DNA of 64,000 nucleotides from Entomomonas sp. E2T0. Its GTDB lineage: Bacteria; Pseudomonadota; Gammaproteobacteria; Pseudomonadales; Pseudomonadaceae. The position numbers were made by a program, and so were the translations under genes. This document shows, one piece after another, positions 60,415-64,000 of the stretch (position 1 is its first letter; each line of letters begins with the position of its first letter). The notes beneath the pieces are model-generated. The model searched no databases. It was given only the letters and a program-made list of their open reading frames with translations, and was not told the origin of the DNA. The stretch spans positions 2,418,001 to 2,482,000 of the forward strand of contig NZ_CP094972.1 in the NCBI RefSeq assembly GCF_025985425.1, read 5' to 3'.

Positions 60415-62322
60415 TCAGGCTACTGATGACATAAAAGTAATAAGCATTATAGCTATCAGTACTATTGCACCACCTACAAGAGAAAGTGCATACCAACGTA
60501 AACGACCTGTTTCTGTTAAAGTCATTAATTTATTACCGCCACGTACTACTAAAGGGATTAAACCAATGGCTTTATCACAAGGGTCTTTTACTAGTACTTT
60601 GGTAATGAACAAGTAAGGTTTTACAAATAACTTGTCATAAACCCAATCAAATCCCCAGCCATTTAGCCACCAACAACTAAAGAAGCGACCTATGGCACTT
60701 TCAGAGAGTTTCGTTACAAAACTACGTTTACCTAAATATAACGCAGCTGCTAGTAAAATGCCTGTAATTGCAATAATACCTGAAACAAGCTCTAACATAT
60801 GCTTGCCATCAGTACTTGCAGCATGTTCAGGTGAAGCAAAAGCAGCACCTAATGGTGGTGTAATTAAAGCACCAATTCCTGTAGATAACACAATCAATAT
60901 TGCTAAAGGTATTGCATGAGCAAGACCAGTACCTGCTGTAGCATGAGCTGCATGCTCATTAGCTGGCTTACCATGAAACGTAATAAAGATTAAACGGAAA
61001 GTATAGAGAGATGTCATAAAGGCACCTACTAAACCAGCAATCAATAAACCTGGATGATCGGCAGCCATTACTTCCCATAAAATTTCATCTTTAGAATAGA
61101 AACCTGCAGTTATAAAGGGTAGGGCACATAAGGCAGCACCACCAACAATAAAGCTAGCATAGGCTAATGGTAATTTCTTCCATAAACCACCCATTTTGAA
61201 AATATTTTGCTCATGGTGGCAAGAAAGAATTACAGAGCCAGAAGCTAAGAATAGTAAGGCTTTGAAGAATGCATGGGTCATTAAATGGAAAATAGCAGCA
61301 TTCCAAGCACAAACACTAGTAGCTAAGAACATATAACCTAACTGACTCATAGTAGAGTAAGCAAGGATACGTTTAATATCGGTTTGTACTAAAGCAGAGA
61401 AACCTGCTAGTAATAAAGTAATTGCACCAATAATTCCTACTATTTCTAAGGTGAAAGTAGCAGGTAAGAATAGGAAGTTTAACCGAACTAATAAGTAAAC
61501 ACCTGCAGTAACCATGGTTGCAGCATGGATTAACGCAGACACAGGTGTAGGACCAGCCATTGCATCCGCAAGCCATGTTTGTAATGGTACTTGTGCAGAT
61601 TTACCAATTGCACCACCAAATAAGAATAGGGTAGCAGCAGTAAGGTAAGGATCGGCTAGTTTATCTAAAATCATATCACTATTAGCTGCCATTTCACGTA
61701 CGCTTAAAGAAAGTAATTCAGGTACTTTCCAAAGAATAATGAACATACCAATAGCCATTAATACATCACCAATACGAGTGATAATAAAGGCTTTTAAGGC
61801 AGCTGCACCATTTTTAGGTTCAGTATAATAGAAACCAATCAATAGATAACTACATAAGCCTACACCTTCCCAACCAAAATAGAGGAATAAAATATCATCG
61901 CCTAATACAAGGATTAACATAAAGGCAACGAATAGATTCATATAAGCTAGAAAACGTGAGTAACCTTCTTCACCACGCATATACCAAGAAGCAAATAGGT
62001 GAATTAAGAAGCCAACACCTGATACTACAGAAATCATAGTAACTGATAAGCCATCTATATAAAAACTTAGTTTTGGATTAAATAGAAGGTTTTCAGCATT
62101 AGTAGGGTCAGCTACCGTAATCCATGACCATAAAGGTACATGTGGCTCTGTAATATTGCCATTTACAAAATTGAAAGTTATCCAAGCAGCAGATAATGCA
62201 GCAAGGCCGATAGAGCCTACACCAATGACTGCTGATGCTGTTTCACTTAAACGCCCTCTAGAGAAAGCTAATAATAAAAAGCCAAGAAGAGGGAAACCGA
62301 CTGTTAAATATACTGGGTTCAT
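60415..62322 (-). CDS. nuoL: NADH-quinone oxidoreductase subunit L
   Basis: The 635-residue protein is NuoL, the distal antiporter-like subunit with the long lateral helix at its C-terminus. Motifs [50 protein letters not shown] and [16 protein letters not shown] are present. Its ATG overlaps the nuoK stop by four bases. Confidence 0.96.
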   Translation of the reverse strand: MNPVYLTVGFPLLGFLLLAFSRGRLSETASAVIGVGSIGLAALSAAWITFNFVNGNITEPHVPLWSWITVADPTNAENLLFNPKLSFYIDGLSVTMISVVSGVGFLIHLFASWYMRGEEGYSRFLAYMNLFVAFMLILVLGDDILFLYFGWEGVGLCSYLLIGFYYTEPKNGAAALKAFIITRIGDVLMAIGMFIILWKVPELLSLSVREMAANSDMILDKLADPYLTAATLFLFGGAIGKSAQVPLQTWLADAMAGPTPVSALIHAATMVTAGVYLLVRLNFLFLPATFTLEIVGIIGAITLLLAGFSALVQTDIKRILAYSTMSQLGYMFLATSVCAWNAAIFHLMTHAFFKALLFLASGSVILSCHHEQNIFKMGGLWKKLPLAYASFIVGGAALCALPFITAGFYSKDEILWEVMAADHPGLLIAGLVGAFMTSLYTFRLIFITFHGKPANEHAAHATAGTGLAHAIPLAILIVLSTGIGALITPPLGAAFASPEHAASTDGKHMLELVSGIIAITGILLAAALYLGKRSFVTKLSESAIGRFFSCWWLNGWGFDWVYDKLFVKPYLFITKVLVKDPCDKAIGLIPLVVRGGNKLMTLTETGRLRWYALSLVGGAIVLIAIMLITFMSSVA

Positions 62323-62678
62323 CCGCGCATCTCACTTGCTGCATCAATATCAAGGGTATGGAAACGACGATAAAGTTGTAATAGTAATGCTAGACCTATA
62401 GCAGCTTCAGCAGCAGCTAAAGCAATAATCATGATGTACATTACTTGACCATCAGCTGCATGAACTAATATATGTTTACCTGCAACAACCTTATCAACTA
62501 CTACTGAAGTGTGGGCACTACCAGCTACCACAAAAGCTAAAGCAGCAGAATTCATTATGATTTCAAGGCTCATTAAAATAAATAATAAATCACGACGTAT
62601 TAGCAAACCTATTAAACCTAAACTAAATAGGATGGCTGAAACTATCAGGCCGTGTTCAAGAGGAATATTTTCAAACAT
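62319..62678 (-). CDS. nuoK: NADH-quinone oxidoreductase subunit K, with loop insertion
   Basis: The 119-residue protein is NuoK, a small three-helix membrane subunit of complex I. The two proton-path glutamates are present in LMSLEIIMN and [10 protein letters not shown], and the C-terminus ([17 protein letters not shown]) is as in Pseudomonas. The usual length is about 102; here the loop between helices 2 and 3 is about 17 residues longer (roughly residues 54-75). The insertion is in frame and the flanks are normal. Confidence 0.93.
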   Translation of the reverse strand: MFENIPLEHGLIVSAILFSLGLIGLLIRRDLLFILMSLEIIMNSAALAFVVAGSAHTSVVVDKVVAGKHILVHAADGQVMYIMIIALAAAEAAIGLALLLQLYRRFHTLDIDAASEMRG

Positions 62679-62683
62679 AATTT

Positions 62684-63187
62684 TTAGTCCTTCGCTTCTT
62701 CACGTCCCATATGATAAGCAGTCACAAGTGCTGCCAGTAATAACATAGAGGCTAGTTCTACTGCTAATAAGTATCTACTAAATAGCGATAAACCAACATC
62801 TATAGGCGGTACAGTAACATTGCCTATAGTTAATCCTGTATCACCCATACAAATAATGATAATAAACTCAATTAAAAGCAAAGATGATAATAATACAGGG
62901 CCTACCCATGTTTTCGGTGATAACCACTGTAATTCTTGATTAACAGTCTGTGTACCAAGATTAAGCATCATTACCACGAAGATAAAGAGCACCATAATAG
63001 CACCAGCATATACAATGATTTCTAAAGCGCCCACAAAAGGTGCGCCTAAACTAAAGAAAATCATTGCTACAGCTAATAAAGAAACAACCAAATACAACAA
63101 CGCATGTACAGGTTTACTATTAGTAATCACTAATAGTGTCGCAATTATTGCAACGAAAGAAGAAAGATAAAAACAAAATGCTGCCAT
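62684..63187 (-). CDS. nuoJ: NADH-quinone oxidoreductase subunit J
   Basis: The 167-residue protein is NuoJ, with five membrane helices. The third helix with [23 protein letters not shown] carries the pi-bulge signature of the subunit. It sits between nuoI (13-base gap) and nuoK (5-base gap), as usual. Confidence 0.95.
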   Translation of the reverse strand: MAAFCFYLSSFVAIIATLLVITNSKPVHALLYLVVSLLAVAMIFFSLGAPFVGALEIIVYAGAIMVLFIFVVMMLNLGTQTVNQELQWLSPKTWVGPVLLSSLLLIEFIIIICMGDTGLTIGNVTVPPIDVGLSLFSRYLLAVELASMLLLAALVTAYHMGREEAKD

Positions 63188-63200
63188 AATCTGTTGTCCT

Positions 63201-63761
63201 TTAAGGTAAAAGACTTTTTACATTAACAGGTTCAGCTTCATTTTCTGCTGCACCTTTTGGTTTGCCTTTAATAGCCATACCTGAGAAGGTATAAAACATA
63301 TAGTTATGGTATTTGCCTGGACCAGAAATTAATAAATCTTCTTTGTCATATACCATATCTTGGCGTTTAAATTCAGCTAATTCAAAATCAGGTGTTAATT
63401 GAATTGCTGCTGTTGGGCAAGCTTCTTCACACATTCCACAAAATATACAACGTGAAAAGTTAATACGAAAGAATTCTGGGTACCAACGGCCATCTTCACG
63501 TTCAGCTTTTTGTAGTGCAATACAACCAACAGGGCAGGCTACTGCACAAAGATTGCACGCTACACAACGCTCTTCACCTAGTTGTCCTTCAGGAGCTGGT
63601 TCACGGGTTAAAACAATACGACCACGATAACGAGGTGGTAAATATACTTCTTGTTCTGGGTAGTTGATTGTATCACGCTTACGGAAAGCATGACTAAAAA
63701 TCATCACAATGCTTCTTAGCTGTGTATAAGCACCGTGGATAACATGCCATATATATTTCAT
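63201..63761 (-). CDS. nuoI: NADH-quinone oxidoreductase subunit I
   Basis: The 186-residue protein is the 2x[4Fe-4S] ferredoxin-like subunit that passes electrons towards quinone (clusters N6a/N6b). Both binding motifs are intact: [12 protein letters not shown] and [12 protein letters not shown]. Residues and length match Pseudomonas NuoI. It is ten bases downstream of nuoH. Confidence 0.96.
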   Translation of the reverse strand: MKYIWHVIHGAYTQLRSIVMIFSHAFRKRDTINYPEQEVYLPPRYRGRIVLTREPAPEGQLGEERCVACNLCAVACPVGCIALQKAEREDGRWYPEFFRINFSRCIFCGMCEEACPTAAIQLTPDFELAEFKRQDMVYDKEDLLISGPGKYHNYMFYTFSGMAIKGKPKGAAENEAEPVNVKSLLP

Positions 63762-63771
63762 AACAGTCTCC

Positions 63772-64000
63772 TTAAGCCCCTTGTGCCAATAACACGAAGA
63801 AACCTGTAACCAATAGATTAATTAACGTTAATGGTAAACAGAATTTCCAGCCAAATAGCATTACTTGGTCATAACGTGGTCTAGGTAATGCAGCACGTAT
63901 TAAAATAAACATCATCACAAAGAATAAAGTTTTGAGAGCAAACCAAACGATACCAGGTAATATAGGGCCATGCCAGCCACCAAAGAAAAGCACAGTTATC
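63772..64000 (-). CDS. nuoH: NADH-quinone oxidoreductase subunit H (C-terminal end only)
   Basis: Only the last 75 codons and the stop are in the window; the frame is open to the edge. The [43 protein letters not shown] segment is the typical NuoH C-terminus, forming part of the quinone chamber of complex I. The remaining upstream nuo genes should follow outside the window. Confidence 0.95.
   Translation of the reverse strand, partial: ITVLFFGGWHGPILPGIVWFALKTLFFVMMFILIRAALPRPRYDQVMLFGWKFCLPLTLINLLVTGFFVLLAQGA

Overview
The window is AT-rich gammaproteobacterial chromosome with Pseudomonadaceae gene order. Two blocks match orders I remember from Pseudomonas aeruginosa: algH/yqgE-ruvX-pyrR-pyrB-pyrC' (66-3863) and ftsK-lolA-rarA-(insertion)-serS-cysG (22927-13100). 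A complete set of Pseudomonas-type alginate genes, a NrdA with two ATP-cones and a proteobacterial nuo operon agree with this. The low G+C suggests a host-adapted low-GC lineage such as Entomomonas; that is inference, because no rRNA or other phylogenetic marker is present.

Layout. 1-5.2 kb: pyrimidine genes, with a non-catalytic PyrC', then a DedA-PAP2 fusion. 5.2-9.9 kb (minus): ABC exporter, Na/Pi cotransporter, mutM. 10.2-12.6 kb: cysH, apeB, a small unknown gene. 12.6-15.8 kb (minus): an HExxH protein, cysG, serS. 15.8-18.5 kb: an accessory block (two lipoproteins, hemG, membrane proteins, one apparently frameshifted) that splits the ftsK-lolA-rarA / serS-cysG synteny. 18.5-26.3 kb (minus): rarA, lolA, ftsK, a PiT phosphate transporter, an orphan secretin-N-domain protein and a luciferase-like oxidoreductase. 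26.4-29.0 kb: sixA, sthA, an unknown gene. 29.1-44.8 kb (minus): a 12-gene alginate cluster. 45.1-50.5 kb (plus): an iron-siderophore binding protein behind a Fur box, then eutA and a fused eutBC. 50.5-55.1 kb (minus): an unknown gene, nrdB, nrdA. 55.5-57.3 kb (plus): recJ. 57.3-64.0 kb (minus): nuoN-M-L-K-J-I and the end of nuoH, which runs off the window.

The alginate cluster is the most interesting part. All twelve structural genes are present, but in the order algD-algA-alg8-44-K-E-I-J-F-X-L-G instead of algD-8-44-K-E-G-X-L-I-J-F-A. The C5-epimerase AlgG has lost its catalytic DPHD motif (reads DLID), while AlgL, AlgX, AlgJ and AlgI keep their active-site residues. The prediction is an O-acetylated polymannuronate with little or no guluronate, with AlgG kept for a structural role. 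AlgK lacks a lipobox. The algD upstream region has no AlgU-type -35 on the coding strand but does have a perfect TGTGA-N6-TCACA palindrome.

Other notable points: ethanolamine ammonia-lyase is one EutB-EutC polypeptide with an N-terminal helix resembling a microcompartment-targeting peptide, although no shell genes are near; the nrdA-recJ intergenic region carries several NrdR-box-like sites and a DnaA-box pair; NuoK has an insertion of about 17 residues. I found no tRNA, rRNA, CRISPR array, insertion sequence or prophage.
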